From G963668655 sp963668655 (GTDB lineage Bacteria; Myxococcota_A; SURF-8), in NCBI GenBank assembly GCA_963668655.2, contig CAXXPQ010000001.1, positions 62,001 through 126,000 of the forward strand: DNA of 64,000 nucleotides, in the 5' to 3' direction. Positions 17,735 through 26,924 of the stretch are shown in pieces (position 1 is the stretch's first letter; each line of letters starts with the position of its first letter). The translations under genes were made by a program, and so were the position numbers. The notes under the pieces are model-generated. The model searched no databases. It was not told the DNA's origin and saw only the letters and a program-made list of their open reading frames with translations.

Positions 17735-18937
17735 TCAGGGAACTTGGACGTTCACGGTGGGCAGGCTTTCGCAGGCGACTTCCTCCGGGCAGGGATGCAC
17801 GTTCACCGTATACGTTTCCGGCAGAAGAAAGCGGATGTCCATTTCGATATCCCGGGGGCATTCCTCTCCGCAGGAGGGCGTGGGAGGGTAGATTTCGTAG
17901 AGATTCAAGGCGGTTCGATCCTGGAGGAGATAGGGCTGGACGCTTCCGCAGCGATCGAGGACCGCATTGACATGGGTGACCTGCACGAAACTTCCTTCCG
18001 CGTTCCACACGGCCGCGGCCGAGGGCGGATGGCTGTCGGGGGTGAAGGTTCCCGGGTCGGCCTTGCAGTCGGTCAGGCGATAGCCGTCCAGAAAACCGCC
18101 GTTCACCCACGTATCCACATCCGCGTCCGGGTCGGCGTCGCCGTCGGGAAGGGAATCGTCCGGTTCCGTGTCCGCGTCCGAATCGCCGTCCGGGATTTCC
18201 TCGCCGTCTCCGTCCCCATCGATGTCTCCGTCCGAATCGCCGTCCGCCTGGCCTTCGATATGAAAGGAGAATTCGTCTCCGGCGAAGAGATTGCCCGCCG
18301 CGTCTTGCAGGGTGTCCGGGGCCAGGGTGACCGTACAGGTGGAGCCTTTCGGGAGCGTGGTCAGCAACTCCAGTCGCATCTGCTTGAATTCACTGCGGAA
18401 AACTCCGGAAAAGAGAATGTTCGTTCCGCCCGCCTGGATGCTTACGTCCCGCCCGAAGACGAATCCGTTGCTTTCCACCGGTTCATCGAAGCTGATAAGC
18501 ACAAGGTCCAGGGTCGTCGGCAGGTCGGTCTCGCCATCGGACGGAACCGTGTCCACGATACGCGGAGGCTGGCGGTCGCCGCCGTCGTCCTCGGCTTCCT
18601 CTTCAACGTCCGTTTCTTTTTCGTCATCGGCGTCTTCATCGCCGCCGACCGGTTCCTTACAATGGCCGTCCACGCAGACGCGACCCGTTTCCGAGCAATC
18701 GGCGGCCGTCCGCCAGACGCCCTCCAGGCAGACGAGCGCCACCGCTCCCTGGCAATCCACCGCATTTTCCAGGCAACCCTCGGTATCTGCTTCCATCTCC
18801 GCATCGCCGTCCGGAGCGTCCCCCCCGTCGGAAGAACAGCCCGACGCCGGACCCATCGACAGCGCCATCAGGATGAAAAGCAGCGAAATCATCCCGGAAA
18901 TCGTACGGTCAGGGTCTTGGAATCGGCCCGCTGGCAT
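17735..18937 (-). CDS. DGD lipoprotein with Ig-like domain
   Basis: The 400-residue protein has a lipoprotein signal (GMISLLFILMALSM, then ASGCSSDGG) and a short Cys-containing module (CLENAVDCQGAVALVCLEG, GRVCVDGHC). A DE-rich linker follows, then a bacterial Ig-like domain typical of surface proteins (RIVDTVPSDGETDLPTTLDL). A DGD tract comes next (QADGDSDGDIDGDGDGEEIPD...). The C-terminal domain has two CxxxC-like pairs (PSCGEECPRD, VHPCPEEVACE) and a YTVNVHPC strand. The ATG at 18937 has GGAAGGAGAAA in front; 60 nt of open frame upstream were discarded. It is the first gene of the ABC/FtsX operon, so it may be a surface accessory of that exporter. Confidence 0.8.
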   Translation of the reverse strand: MPAGRFQDPDRTISGMISLLFILMALSMGPASGCSSDGGDAPDGDAEMEADTEGCLENAVDCQGAVALVCLEGVWRTAADCSETGRVCVDGHCKEPVGGDEDADDEKETDVEEEAEDDGGDRQPPRIVDTVPSDGETDLPTTLDLVLISFDEPVESNGFVFGRDVSIQAGGTNILFSGVFRSEFKQMRLELLTTLPKGSTCTVTLAPDTLQDAAGNLFAGDEFSFHIEGQADGDSDGDIDGDGDGEEIPDGDSDADTEPDDSLPDGDADPDADVDTWVNGGFLDGYRLTDCKADPGTFTPDSHPPSAAAVWNAEGSFVQVTHVNAVLDRCGSVQPYLLQDRTALNLYEIYPPTPSCGEECPRDIEMDIRFLLPETYTVNVHPCPEEVACESLPTVNVQVP

Positions 18938-18967
18938 AGTTTTCTCCTTCCATGAGACGTGCGGGCC

Positions 18968-18997
18968 ATGGTACCAGACGCCCCGGGGATCCGTCAA
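18968..18997 (-). promoter_or_regulatory. Predicted promoter of the DGD lipoprotein/ABC operon
   Basis: On the minus strand TTGACG (18997-18992) and TACCAT (18973-18968) are 18 nt apart, about 30 nt before the start codon. Confidence 0.5.
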
Positions 18998-19033
18998 CGC
19001 TTTCCCCGCCGCCTTGCATCGGGCGGGCTTTGC

Positions 19034-19061
19034 TTGCCCTTCGCCGGTTTTATGTCATAAT
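19034..19061 (+). promoter_or_regulatory. Predicted promoter of the lipoprotein/FAD-dehydrogenase unit
   Basis: TTGCCC at 19034-19039 and CATAAT at 19056-19061 are 16 nt apart, back-to-back with the divergent promoter at 18968-18997. An in-frame ATG lies inside the -10 box, which argues for the later start at 19129. Confidence 0.5.
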
Positions 19062-19128
19062 GGCGAACCGGAAAGCGGCGTCGGAGCCGAAGGGGAAGCG
19101 TTCCACCGGAAAAGATGGGAAGTCAGGC

Positions 19129-19950
19129 ATGTCATCACGAAGCCGAAACCTTTTGAAGTGGTTTATCTTATCGTTATTCCTGCTGTTATGGTCTTCTTGC
19201 ACCGGAGCTCCGGAGAAACGGCCCGCCTTGCCGTACCTGGTGAAAGAGGCCGGCGGCATCCATCTGAACACCTTTTCTTTGGCCCAGGGGGACTTTCCTC
19301 TGAAAGGCGAGGTGGAACGGCTGCCCGACGCTCCGGATTTCGTACGCCTGCCGGAAAACGAGGCCAAAAGGACGATCGAAGCGCGTTTCCGGACGCACCG
19401 CTACGATTTAAAGCCCGATTATCCCTTTCATTTCGGGAAGATCCACGTGAAACTGGATGGATTCGACCGCAACGAAAAGGTGGGGTATCTGTTTCTCTCC
19501 AAGGAAGATTATGAAAAGCCGCGCCCCACGCCGGACGGCCGCGAGTCCTCCATGGGATGGTTTTTCACGGAGAAATCCCCGGATCATGTCAGCGTGCCGG
19601 AACTGCTGATGCTGGAACAGTTGAACGGCCAGGAACGCGTCTACCTGGCGCTCATCAACGCCCACCAGTTCGGCTGGAAGGCCGGGGAGGACGAGACGGA
19701 AGCGAGAAAAGCCATGCTGGAGCGCCTGGACGCCCGGGTGGATCTCTATCTGATGTGGGTGGATGCGCGTCTGAAACGCCGGACGCTTCCGGACGACGGG
19801 AAAAAGGAGGATGGCGACGGACGGCCGAAGGAGGCGAGGCCGTTCGCCCTGCCCCCGAAAGCGAGCGAACCGGCGAAGGACGGAAACGCGCTCGAAACGG
19901 ATATCCCCGCGTCCTTCCCGGAAGAACCCCAGCCGGAGGATCGGCCATGA
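19129..19950 (+). CDS. Lipoprotein of unknown function
   Basis: The 273-residue protein begins MSSRSRNLLKWFILSL and carries a lipobox ending in SSC near residue 23. The mature part has no family I recognise. It contains mixed alpha/beta segments such as VSVPELLMLEQLNGQERVYL and a C-terminal tail rich in Pro, Glu and Lys. The start at 19129 was chosen because it yields the signal peptide and the predicted -10 box lies over the alternative ATG. Its stop overlaps the start of the dehydrogenase (ATGA), so the two are translationally coupled, but no functional link is evident. Confidence 0.72.
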   Translation: MSSRSRNLLKWFILSLFLLLWSSCTGAPEKRPALPYLVKEAGGIHLNTFSLAQGDFPLKGEVERLPDAPDFVRLPENEAKRTIEARFRTHRYDLKPDYPFHFGKIHVKLDGFDRNEKVGYLFLSKEDYEKPRPTPDGRESSMGWFFTEKSPDHVSVPELLMLEQLNGQERVYLALINAHQFGWKAGEDETEARKAMLERLDARVDLYLMWVDARLKRRTLPDDGKKEDGDGRPKEARPFALPPKASEPAKDGNALETDIPASFPEEPQPEDRP

Positions 19951-22784
19951 CATCGCGGGACGTGTTGCGAAAGAAACTGTATCGTGCGCTTCGGGAACGC
20001 TTTCGGGGCGCTTTGCATTTCGATCCGGTGGGACGGAATCTCTACGCCACGGACGGTTCCATCTTTTCCATCGAACCCCTGGGCGCGGCGGTCTGCCGGG
20101 ACGCCAGGGACGCCGCCTATGCCGTGCGGGTCTGTCGGGAACTGGGTATCGGCGTACATCCCCGCGGAGGCGCCACCGGTCTGGCCGGAGAGAGCCTGGG
20201 TCCGGGGCTGGTGCTGGACTGCCAGCCCGGTTTTCGGAAAATTCCGGAGATCGACCCGGACGGACGCACCGCAAGGCTTCAGCCCGGGGTGACGCTTCTG
20301 GAACTGAATCGCGCCGCCGCCGCCTACGGCCTGAAGTTCGGTCCGGACCCCAGTTCCGGCACCCGGGCGGCTTTCGGCGGCATGGTGGGCACCAACGCCA
20401 CCGGGGCTCATTCCCTGGACTACGGCTACACCGGCGACCACCTGCTGGAAGCGGAGATCATCACCGCTGAGGGCGAGCGGGCGCGGATCCGGAAAGGACG
20501 GCCGGACGACCTTCCGCCCTCGTGGCGGGCGGGGGTCCGCATCCGCAAAAAATACGCCGCCGCCATCCGGGCGGAGATGCCGCCACGCCATCGCAATCGC
20601 TCGGGCTACAACCTGCGGGATTTCCAAGTGGGAGACCGGGTGGATCCGCTGAAGTTGCTGGCCGGATCGGAAGGCACGCTGGGCCTTTTGACGGAACTCA
20701 CGGTGAAGCTCGTACCCGCGCCGAAGCACACCGGAATCGCGCTCTTCCGTTTCGGCTCCCTGACGGACGCCGCCCGGGCGGTGCCGGAACTGCTGCTTCA
20801 CGGTCCTTATAGCCTGGAACTGATCGACGCGCACATCGTGGCCATGGGTCGCCGTCACGACCGCCGCATCCGGCGTCTTCTGCCGGAGGACGCCCGGGTG
20901 GTGCTGCTGGGCGAGTGGAAGGGCGAGACCATGGAGGAGGTGGCCGAGAAGATGGACGCCGCCGTCCACGCCATGAAAACGGCGGGCTCCGGCCTGAAGG
21001 GGGCCGACCGTGCGCTGGACGCGGACAGCAAGGCGGCGCTCTGGCTGATTCGGCTGGAGGCGGAAGCCCTGGTGATGAACGAACCCGGGCCGAAAAGGGC
21101 GGTGAGTTTCGTGGAGGATACCGCCGTGGGCGCGGATCGGCTGGCCGACTATCTGGAGGAGAAGACCCGTATTCTGGCCCGCCACGGCTTCGACTGGGCC
21201 ACCTTCGGCCACGCCGGAGCGGGGGAGATGCATACGAAGGTGTTCATCGATCCCTTCGACAGAAACGAATACGTCCGCCTGGAGCGCATGGCGGAGGAAC
21301 TGTACCGCGCGGCCATCGGATTCGGCGGCACCTTGAGCGGCGAGCACGGCGACGGCCTTCTGCGCTCGGCCTTCATTCCCCTGCAATATCCGAAGCTTTC
21401 CAAAGCCTTCGACGAACTGAAGGCGGCCATCGATCCGGACAACATCCTCAACCCGGGACGCAAGGCCGGACCGCTTCTGGGCCGCCCGGGCGAGCTTCCC
21501 ACGCGGCTCGGCGGAAAACGCTCCCGGCGGTCCGCCGCCTCCGAGGAGGAAAAAACCTGGAGCGACCTGGCCTCGGCCTGCCACGGCTGCGCCGCCTGCC
21601 GCGCGGACGGCGAGACGCTGCGCATGTGCCCCGCGTTTCGCAAGGAGGCCCGGGAATGGGCCTCGCCCCGCGCTCGGGGCAACCTCGCCCGCCTTCTGGC
21701 CTTCGGAGACGTGCCGCTGACCGAGGCGGACGGACCCACGGCCCGGCGCATCGTGGATTCCTGCCTGCACTGCCGCATGTGCGTGGTGGAGTGCCCTACG
21801 CACGTGGACATTCCGCGCCTGATGCGGACGTTGAAAAGCGAATCCGTTCGGGAAAGCGGCCTGGACCGGGGGCATCGGCTGGCGGCGGAACCCGCCGGCT
21901 CGGACTGGCTTTCGCGCACCGCGCCGGAACTGGCCAACCGAGCCCTCGCCTCCAGACCCCTGCGGGCGGCCGCCGAGGCGGCTTTCGGTCTGGACCGGGA
22001 CGCGCCGCTGCCCCGCTTCGAATCCGGGGATTTCTACCGGAAATTCAAGGCGCTGCGCCAGCCGGAGAACGGGCCGGAGATCGTTTTATACGACGAAACC
22101 GCCGTGCGGCTGTACGATCACCGGCTGGGGCTGGATTTCGTGCGGCTGGCCAACCGGGCGGGATATCGGGTGATTCCGGTGCTGGAAAACGTTTCCGCCC
22201 TGCCCGCACTGGCTTTCGGCGATCGGGAGCGGGCGCGGCGGATGGCGGCGAAACGCGTCGCGCTGCTGACGCCCTACGCCGCCGCCGGGCTGCCCATCGT
22301 CTGCACCGAGCCGTCCACCGCGCTGATGATCCGCGACGAATGGCCGCGTCTGTTGCCCGGTCCGGAGTCGGATCGCGTGGCGAAGGCGGTGCGGGAGGTC
22401 TCGGCCTTTCTTGTGGAAATCCTTGAAGATAAACGGGAAAACTTCGCCTGGGACGCGGAAGCGGTGGCCTATCACGAACCCTGCCACCGCAAGGCCCTGG
22501 AGGAAACGTCCGGCGTTCCGGAACTTTTTGCCGGCCTGTTCGGAGGCCGTGCCGCCGTCCGGGTGGAAAAAGGCTGTTGCGGCATGGCCGGGACGGCGGG
22601 ACTGTTCGCCGGTGACCGCCGCCGATCGCTGGAAATCGGAAAGAAGCTTTTGGAAACCCTGAAGAGCGGAGATCACGCGGCCATCCTGACCGAGTGTCTG
22701 GCCTGCCGGCTTCAGATCCGGAGCGCCGTTTCCGATCGGGAAGTGCTGCATCCGGTGGTCTGGCTGGCCCGGCGGCTGGCCTGA
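19947..22784 (+). CDS. FAD-binding and Fe-S-binding oxidoreductase (GlcD-GlcF fusion, YdiJ/D-2-hydroxyacid dehydrogenase type)
   Basis: The 945-residue fusion has three parts. A PCMH-type FAD domain spans about residues 30-240, with PRGGATGLAGES and PDPSSGTRAAFGGM. An FAD-oxidase C-terminal domain follows to about 510 and includes GEHGDGLLRS. Two 4Fe-4S motifs come next, with CHGCAACR near 546 and CLHCRMCVVECP near 608. The end carries CCG-type heterodisulfide-reductase-like motifs, YHEPCHRK near 841 and GCCGMAG near 876. Family members oxidise D-lactate, glycolate or D-2-hydroxyglutarate and pass electrons to the quinone pool. The substrate here cannot be told from sequence. The start overlaps the upstream lipoprotein stop. 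Confidence 0.9.
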   Translation: MTSRDVLRKKLYRALRERFRGALHFDPVGRNLYATDGSIFSIEPLGAAVCRDARDAAYAVRVCRELGIGVHPRGGATGLAGESLGPGLVLDCQPGFRKIPEIDPDGRTARLQPGVTLLELNRAAAAYGLKFGPDPSSGTRAAFGGMVGTNATGAHSLDYGYTGDHLLEAEIITAEGERARIRKGRPDDLPPSWRAGVRIRKKYAAAIRAEMPPRHRNRSGYNLRDFQVGDRVDPLKLLAGSEGTLGLLTELTVKLVPAPKHTGIALFRFGSLTDAARAVPELLLHGPYSLELIDAHIVAMGRRHDRRIRRLLPEDARVVLLGEWKGETMEEVAEKMDAAVHAMKTAGSGLKGADRALDADSKAALWLIRLEAEALVMNEPGPKRAVSFVEDTAVGADRLADYLEEKTRILARHGFDWATFGHAGAGEMHTKVFIDPFDRNEYVRLERMAEELYRAAIGFGGTLSGEHGDGLLRSAFIPLQYPKLSKAFDELKAAIDPDNILNPGRKAGPLLGRPGELPTRLGGKRSRRSAASEEEKTWSDLASACHGCAACRADGETLRMCPAFRKEAREWASPRARGNLARLLAFGDVPLTEADGPTARRIVDSCLHCRMCVVECPTHVDIPRLMRTLKSESVRESGLDRGHRLAAEPAGSDWLSRTAPELANRALASRPLRAAAEAAFGLDRDAPLPRFESGDFYRKFKALRQPENGPEIVLYDETAVRLYDHRLGLDFVRLANRAGYRVIPVLENVSALPALAFGDRERARRMAAKRVALLTPYAAAGLPIVCTEPSTALMIRDEWPRLLPGPESDRVAKAVREVSAFLVEILEDKRENFAWDAEAVAYHEPCHRKALEETSGVPELFAGLFGGRAAVRVEKGCCGMAGTAGLFAGDRRRSLEIGKKLLETLKSGDHAAILTECLACRLQIRSAVSDREVLHPVVWLARRLA

Positions 22785-22879
22785 CGCCCCGCGCCCGCTT
22801 CGTCTTTTCAGCGGAGACGGGGAAGGCCGTATGGAGGACATGGAAAAGGGACCGTGAGAATAACGATGAAAGCGGTTTG

Positions 22880-24970
22880 ATGGCGACGGAAAATCCCTAC
22901 AATCCCGACCGGAGCCGGGGGGCGTATCTGTTGGTCCGCAAACGGCCGACGAAAGACGAGCGCTTCGAGGAACTGAGCGTCCGGCTTCGGGAGCGATTTC
23001 AGATCGACGCCTATCGTTCGGCCCACGCGCTTTTCGGAGACGGCCTGGCGCTGCTCCACAAGGGGGATCCCGGTCTTCTGGAGGAAATCGGCGGGGGGCT
23101 GAGTTCGTACGGCTATCGCTGGTGCGTGGTGGCCGGGGAGCGTTTCCGCCAGGCTCCCGTTCTGGTGCGCGGCCTGGAAATGGACAAGCACGGCATGCAT
23201 TTTCTGGACCGGACGGGAACCCGCCATTCCCTTACGAACCATCGGCGGGTCGTCGCCGTGCTGGCCGACATGAAGGCCCGGCTGGTGCAGAAACTGATGC
23301 GCATGGCCGCTATCCAGGGCGACCGGCGCGCCGCTTTGAAGGAAAGCGAGAAGTACGAAACCATCCTCACGTCCAAGCCCTTGCTGGATCTCATGATTCT
23401 GGACGACGGCCCCGTTGCGGGGCCGGACCAGGCGGTGCTCGCCCATCTCCGTTTCGCGCCCGCCAGGTTCGATGTCTCCGGGCTGGGCGAATACGCCGAC
23501 GTCAGTTCCAGCCGAAACATCGACCGGATCGTGCGGCTGTCCAGAAAATTCGCCGGTTCCTTTCATCTCGACCTGAATTTCGGGCTGGGCCAGCTTCCGT
23601 ATTGCAGCGTGGGTTCGGGCGACGATCCCGCCGTCTATCAGGACAATCTACGCGCCTTGAATCAGTACGATTTCTACGTCCTGCAATTTCTTCTGCAAAG
23701 CGAAGGCCGCAAAGGCGATCCGCGTTATGCCGTTTCCGCTCCTTCTCGGGCCACGGCCGCTCCGGAAGCCGCATCGGTCACCGCGGCGACGGCGCCTGCA
23801 GCGACGCTCGGCGCGGGGTCTGCGAGTTTACCGGAGGGAGGTTCCTCCCCCACCCTGGCGGCCTTCGGCGAGGCCGTGCGCAAGGCGGCGGGAGAGCCGT
23901 CCTTTCCGGATTCGGTCGCCGGAACGTCCGTGGATCCTTTCGGTTCCTCTATGCTTCCTCCTCCGCCGGTTTCTCCCACGGAATCTCTCGGCGTCCGGGC
24001 GAACTGGAAATGGTTTCTCGCCCTGGCGACCATGCTGGCCTTCGCCCTGCTGGCTCCGGCGGCGGCCTCCGAGGGCTGGAAGCGGCTGCTTCTGGTTTTC
24101 GGCGTACGCTACGGCGTCTTCTTCTGGCTGGCCAGCCTGGGGCTTTACTACGGCAGTTATCGCTATTTCCGGCTGAAGCGCTGGATCGACGACACGCCCA
24201 CCAGCAAGGCCAGAAGCGTGGCCATGGGCATGGTGGAGATGACCGGCACGGCTGAGCGCGCCTACCACCTCGTGTCCCCCTATACCCACGTCAACGCCAT
24301 CTGGTACCGGGTGACGAAATACCGCCGCCGGGGCGACGACTGGGACATCACCAGCCGTTACGAGAGCGGGCGCGTTCCCTTCTACCTGCGGGACGAAACC
24401 GGGCAGGTGCGGGTGGATCCGGCGGGCGCGGAGATTCGGCCCATGCGCAAGGAGACCATTCACGACCCGGGCGTTCTGGGTTCCACGGGAATTCTCGCCT
24501 CGGTCACGGCCACGGGTTTCGACCGCGACGAAAAAGTGGTGGAGGAATTGATTCCGGACCTGGCCCGCATCTACGTCATCGGCTTCGCCGCGCCGTCCGA
24601 CGCCGGTCGAGCTCCCCTGTCCCGCCGCGTGGCCGAGAAGCTGCGCCTGCTGAAGCAGGACCGCAATGCCCTGATGAAAACCTACGACGCGAATGGAGAC
24701 GGCCGCATCGACGAGAGCGAGTGGGCGAAAGCCGTGGCCGATACGGAGGAACGGGCGCTGCGGGAACGCCTGCAACGGACGGAAACGCCCGCCGGGCCGG
24801 AAACGGACGTTCTGATCCGCAGGCCGGACGCCGGGGGACTGCCGTTCTTCATCGCGGAGGCTTCCGAACGCGGCTTGTCGACCAACTTCAAAATCTACGG
24901 CATCGCTTTCTTCCTGGGCGGCCTGATCGTCATGGGCGTCGGCATCGCTGTGGTGAACGGGGCGTTCTGA
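22880..24970 (+). CDS. GIDE-domain (E3 ubiquitin-ligase-like) membrane protein with EF-hand
   Basis: The 696-residue protein has a large cytosolic N-terminal region (1-370) that I do not recognise. A low-complexity Ala/Pro linker leads into two membrane helices (about 377-425). A GIDE-like domain follows (about 437-573), with SVAMGMVEMTGTAERAYHLVSPYT and YRVTKY. An EF-hand Ca2+ loop, DANGDGRIDES, lies near 603, and a last membrane helix (about 669-693) closes the protein. GIDE domains occur in mitochondrial MUL1/MAPL-type E3 ligases and in many bacterial membrane proteins without a RING. No RING is seen here. LemA follows 148 bp downstream, a pairing known from bacterial membrane-stress loci. 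Calcium control is inferred from the EF-hand. Confidence 0.75.
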   Translation: MATENPYNPDRSRGAYLLVRKRPTKDERFEELSVRLRERFQIDAYRSAHALFGDGLALLHKGDPGLLEEIGGGLSSYGYRWCVVAGERFRQAPVLVRGLEMDKHGMHFLDRTGTRHSLTNHRRVVAVLADMKARLVQKLMRMAAIQGDRRAALKESEKYETILTSKPLLDLMILDDGPVAGPDQAVLAHLRFAPARFDVSGLGEYADVSSSRNIDRIVRLSRKFAGSFHLDLNFGLGQLPYCSVGSGDDPAVYQDNLRALNQYDFYVLQFLLQSEGRKGDPRYAVSAPSRATAAPEAASVTAATAPAATLGAGSASLPEGGSSPTLAAFGEAVRKAAGEPSFPDSVAGTSVDPFGSSMLPPPPVSPTESLGVRANWKWFLALATMLAFALLAPAAASEGWKRLLLVFGVRYGVFFWLASLGLYYGSYRYFRLKRWIDDTPTSKARSVAMGMVEMTGTAERAYHLVSPYTHVNAIWYRVTKYRRRGDDWDITSRYESGRVPFYLRDETGQVRVDPAGAEIRPMRKETIHDPGVLGSTGILASVTATGFDRDEKVVEELIPDLARIYVIGFAAPSDAGRAPLSRRVAEKLRLLKQDRNALMKTYDANGDGRIDESEWAKAVADTEERALRERLQRTETPAGPETDVLIRRPDAGGLPFFIAEASERGLSTNFKIYGIAFFLGGLIVMGVGIAVVNGAF

Positions 24971-25005
24971 CGCAAGAAGCGCCTTCCGCCCTGGAAAACC
25001 GGAGC

Positions 25006-25034
25006 TTGACAGGGCGCGGGCAAGCATGGATGAT
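25006..25034 (+). promoter_or_regulatory. Predicted promoter of lemA
   Basis: A consensus TTGACA (25006-25011) and GATGAT (25029-25034) are 17 nt apart, in the 147-bp gap before lemA. Confidence 0.5.
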
Positions 25035-25117
25035 GGAGGCATTCGGATGCCTTCCGCCATGGAGGAAACCACCAAGCCGCCCGCCATGAGCGGCGCAACC
25101 CACGGGAGACGAAGAAC

Positions 25118-25693
25118 ATGACGGCGTTCCTGATTTTCCTGGCCGTAGTCGGCGTTTTGGTTCTGGCGGTGATCGTCTACGCCGTCGGCATCTACAACGG
25201 CCTGGTCTTTCTGAAAAACAACGTGAACAAAAGCTGGAGCAACATCGACGTGTTGCTGAAGCAGCGCTACGACGAGCTTCCCAAACTGGTGAAGGTCTGC
25301 GAGGGCTACATGGCCCACGAGCGCCGGACGCTGGAAAAGGTCGTTCAGGCCCGCAGCCGACTGAACTCGGCCGCTTCCGAGGGCGAGATGCTGAACGCCC
25401 AGAACGCCATCACGTCCGCCCTGCGGTCCCTGTTCGCCGTGGTGGAAAACTATCCCGAACTGAAAGCCGACGCCGGTTTCCGCCAGTTGCAGAACCGCAT
25501 CACGGAAATCGAAAACCAGATCGCGGACCGGCGCGAGTTCTACAACGAGTCCGTGAACCTGAACAACATCCGCATCGAGCAGTTCCCGGACGTGCTGGTG
25601 GCGCGGGCCTTCCATTTCGGACCCCGGGAACTTTGGAAGATCGACCCCGCCCACCGCGCCGACGTGGACGTGAACTTCGATTTCAACAAGTAA
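25118..25693 (+). CDS. lemA: LemA family protein
   Basis: The 191-residue protein has one N-terminal membrane helix (LIFLAVVGVLVLAVIVYAVGIYN) followed by the LemA helical domain. That domain shows the conserved NNVNKSWSNIDVLLKQRYDELPKLV and ENYPELKADAGFRQLQ, then RREFYNESVNLNN with an IRIEQFPDVLVA tail. LemA proteins are membrane-anchored with an external N-terminus and frequently accompany GIDE-domain or HtpX-type partners. It has its own predicted promoter and follows the GIDE gene on the same strand. The next gene starts 10 bp after its stop, so that gene may be co-transcribed. Confidence 0.92.
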   Translation: MTAFLIFLAVVGVLVLAVIVYAVGIYNGLVFLKNNVNKSWSNIDVLLKQRYDELPKLVKVCEGYMAHERRTLEKVVQARSRLNSAASEGEMLNAQNAITSALRSLFAVVENYPELKADAGFRQLQNRITEIENQIADRREFYNESVNLNNIRIEQFPDVLVARAFHFGPRELWKIDPAHRADVDVNFDFNK

Positions 25694-25703
25694 ATTCGGT
25701 CCC

Positions 25704-26915
25704 ATGGAGTTGCCGAAGACGAAACGGGAAAGGCGGACGCCGCTTTGGATCTGCGGCGGGCTGGCGCTGTTCTGGATCGTCTTCACGCTTTCCACCGCCA
25801 AACGGCCCGACGTGGCTTTCGGCGGCTGGGGTTCGGATCATTATTCCCACATATCCGCCACGCGGCTTTTCCTGGAATACGGTCCGCGCATCTATACCCA
25901 ACCGATCCTGAAGCTCTGCCGGCCGGTGACTGCGGAGCGGCTTCCGGCGGCGCGGACGTTCGCGAAGCGGCTCGGCGTTCCCCTGGAAAACGTGTGCCTG
26001 CCGAAAATAAACGGCCGTCCGCCCCTGGCCATCAACTGGCAATGGCATCCCCGACCCTATCCTCCGGGACAACTGCTGTTTTTTCTGCCCGTCACGCTGC
26101 TGGTGGAAAAGGCCGGGATTTCCTTCCGGACGGCCAACAGCCTGATTCTGGCGCAGTTTCTGCTGATGGTTCATCTGTGCTTGCTGGTTCTCTGGCGGAT
26201 TCTGGGGCCGGTGCGCCCCCGGATTCTGTCCTGGAGCGTTCTGGGGGTGGCCTACTGGCATCTGCTACTCTGGACGTTGCAGGGATTTTACGATCCGGCG
26301 GGAATTTTGTGCGTGTTTCTGGCCTTCGACGATATGCGAAAGAAGAACGGAAGCCGGGCCTTTTTCTGGCTCTCTCTGTCCGTCTTCCTGCATTTCCGCG
26401 CCCTGTGGCATCTGCCCGCCCTGCTGTACGCTTTTCACATGACGCGGGACAAGCCGCGGGAGCGGGGCCGCCCTTGGTTCTGGATACCGCCGTCCGTGGG
26501 GATGCTCCTGGCTTCGGGAATCGTGTTTCTGCTGCTGTTGCCCTGGCTGGGACGTTTCGAAGCCACCAGCCCGGTTCACGTCAGGGTCTGGGGCGAACAC
26601 CTTCCCGCTCTGGCCCTGTTTTCCGCCGGGCTCGGCGGCCTGGCGGTTCTATATGGAATTCGCGGGTTGAGTCTGGGCGCGGCCACCGCCGCCTGGTGTG
26701 CGTTCATGATCGTTATGACGCCCCAGATCATGCACTGGCACGGCCTGTGGCTTCTGCCGCTTCTGCTGGTTCCCGTCAACGAGAAATCTCCCACGTGGCG
26801 GGGGATTCTGTTCGCCGCCGGGCTGGCGTCCTATGCGCTGCTTTCCCACGTGGTTTTCGAATCGGTGGCCTGGCGGGGACTGCTTTCCATGATGCGCGAT
26901 CGGCTGGCCGGCTAG
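25704..26915 (+). CDS. Polytopic membrane protein, possibly GT-C-like
   Basis: The 403-residue protein has about nine hydrophobic segments, including VAYWHLLLWTLQGF, LLASGIVFLLLLPWLG and IMHWHGLWLLPLLLVP. The N-terminal half carries a loop GGWGSDHYSHISATRLFLEYG after the first helix. That is the position of the catalytic acidic residue in GT-C glycosyltransferases, here GSDH. No named family was recognised. It starts 10 bp after lemA, with no promoter in between. It converges with the CBM25-like lipoprotein gene, which begins 9 bp after its stop. Confidence 0.65.
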   Translation: MELPKTKRERRTPLWICGGLALFWIVFTLSTAKRPDVAFGGWGSDHYSHISATRLFLEYGPRIYTQPILKLCRPVTAERLPAARTFAKRLGVPLENVCLPKINGRPPLAINWQWHPRPYPPGQLLFFLPVTLLVEKAGISFRTANSLILAQFLLMVHLCLLVLWRILGPVRPRILSWSVLGVAYWHLLLWTLQGFYDPAGILCVFLAFDDMRKKNGSRAFFWLSLSVFLHFRALWHLPALLYAFHMTRDKPRERGRPWFWIPPSVGMLLASGIVFLLLLPWLGRFEATSPVHVRVWGEHLPALALFSAGLGGLAVLYGIRGLSLGAATAAWCAFMIVMTPQIMHWHGLWLLPLLLVPVNEKSPTWRGILFAAGLASYALLSHVVFESVAWRGLLSMMRDRLAG

Positions 26916-26924
26916 CCTGGAGAC

